NCBI GenBank assembly: GCA_026710425.1
Contig: JAPORB010000103.1
Location: 1 to 40,740 of the forward strand
Length of the DNA stretch: 40,740 nucleotides
From: Gammaproteobacteria bacterium
Lineage (GTDB): Bacteria; Pseudomonadota; Gammaproteobacteria; Pseudomonadales; Pseudohongiellaceae
Direction: 5' to 3'
Shown here: positions 40,140-40,740 of the stretch, piece after piece
Position numbering within the stretch: the first letter of the stretch is position 1
Layout of the letters: every line of letters starts with the position of its first letter
The notes under the pieces: generated by a model
The model's database searches: none
What the model saw: only the letters and a program-made list of their open reading frames with translations
Told to the model about the DNA's origin: nothing
Translations under genes and position numbers: made by a program

Positions 40140-40313
40140 TTATTTTCTTGGCGATAGGGTGTAATTCTATTCACCATGGAAATTATCGCACTTGATATTG
40201 AGCGATTTCATCTGCTCGTCTGTTACCTTAATGCCGATCGGATAGTTGCCCTCGTTGAGTTATAAATGAATGGACAGTTCCTCCTTTGTGCTGGTCGCAC
40301 CGATCAGATTGAC
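40140..40313 (-). pseudogene. ISAzo13-like transposase C-terminal remnant
   Basis: The minus strand reads VNLIGATSTKEELSIHL, TAA, LNEGNYPIGIKVTDEQMKSL and NIKCDNFHGE, TAG, NYTLSPRK, then TAA at 40140-40142. This is the end of ISAzo13-type transposases (pattern 'GxKVxDxQMxxLNIxxDxFHGEWNYT'), with two in-frame stops, one replacing the conserved Trp. Only the last about 55 residues remain, joined to a DUF4338 fragment. Confidence 0.65.
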
Positions 40314-40690
40314 CCGCCGGAAGCGCGGTACAACCCGCGAGTCAGGCCCAGTGAGTGCCAGTTGGCGGCACGGTAGCAGGTACCGTTGAACTTTGAGATT
40401 TCAACAATGGTCTCGGCGAGAAAGACCGAATAGCCATGCACCGCCTAGGTGTCTGCCGACAGTCGGCGCAGGCTCAGTCTCAGCACAAGGGATGCCAGAT
40501 TAGGGACTGTCTGAGGCGTGAATATAACGAAATGGGAGTTGTTGCCAACCAGATACAACCGCTGGAACTGCTGTTCGGGTGACCACCCGAGCCAACGGTC
40601 ACGGGCCGCCAGCTTGAAGGCACCGGGTTGCTAACCAATCAGGGCCAGACAAGTCATGGCCGAGATGTTGCCACAACAAAAACGAAATGG
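40314..40690 (-). pseudogene. DUF4338 (DruA-like/transposase-related) remnant
   Basis: The minus strand reads GAFKLAARDRWLGWSPEQQF, VGNNSHFVIF, VPNLASLVLRLSLRRLSAD, a TAG, then VHGYSVFLAETIVEISKFNG and TCYRAANWHSLGLTRGL. This is the diagnostic part of DUF4338 proteins ('WKxAARDxxIGW...NNxRFLILP...GTCYRAANW'), the domain of DruA and of several transposon proteins. It carries in-frame stops (near 40446 and 40635), and its 3' end changes abruptly into ISAzo13 sequence near 40313. The upstream part may continue toward the window edge. Confidence 0.65.
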
Positions 40691-40740
40691 TCAGCAGAGC
40701 GGACTTTTGAATTGTTCTGATTGCAGCAGTGAGTGTTGTA

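Overview
The window looks like a chromosomal segment of a marine-type gammaproteobacterium. The evidence is a set of gammaproteobacterial core genes in their usual neighbourhoods: efp with its beta-lysylation enzymes epmA and epmB; the cluster nudF-DUF1249-cpdA-yqiA-parE-parC, in the order familiar from Pseudomonas-type genomes; a monomeric NADP isocitrate dehydrogenase; a class I DAHP synthase; and regulators of the 'proteobacterial dedicated sortase' (PDS) type, which are known mostly from marine Proteobacteria. No rRNA, tRNA or CRISPR array was recognised.

Layout. 1-4300 is accessory DNA: the 5' end of a transposase cut by the window edge, a secreted protein of unknown function, and a decayed three-gene module (unknown gene, ImmA/IrrE-type HTH-metalloprotease, DUF4411 PIN-like protein) in which every gene carries one lesion. 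4300-21100 is mostly core: icd, a GNAT acetyltransferase, a D-amino-acid transaminase, epmA/efp/epmB, an AhpA/YtjB-like membrane protein, parC, parE, yqiA, cpdA, DUF1249, and an unusual arsenate reductase-NUDIX fusion. 21100-23700 is an AT-rich island with a HipA-like kinase and a coupled 285-aa partner. 23700-30700 returns to chromosomal genes: DUF2889, the PDS histidine kinase and response regulator, PdsO, a glutathione S-transferase and aroG. 30700-40740 is a scrapyard of mobile and toxin-antitoxin remnants (two DUF4143 ATPase fragments, a broken winged-helix gene, an integrase-higB chimera, a nonsense-broken higA, a DUF4338/ISAzo13 transposase chimera) around two intact units: a SWIM protein plus SNF2 helicase pair, and a Fic protein with a palindromic promoter.

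How the genes work together. EpmB isomerises lysine, EpmA attaches the product to Lys34 of EF-P, and the modified factor relieves ribosome stalling at proline runs. ParE and ParC form topoisomerase IV. The PDS kinase, regulator and PdsO normally serve a single sortase and its one substrate, but neither of those is present here: the 535 bp between regulator and pdsO is empty. Most accessory genes carry a single lesion (one missing base in a short homopolymer run, or one nonsense change), while the long core genes are intact. This fits recent decay of acquired modules, though base-calling error cannot be excluded from sequence alone.
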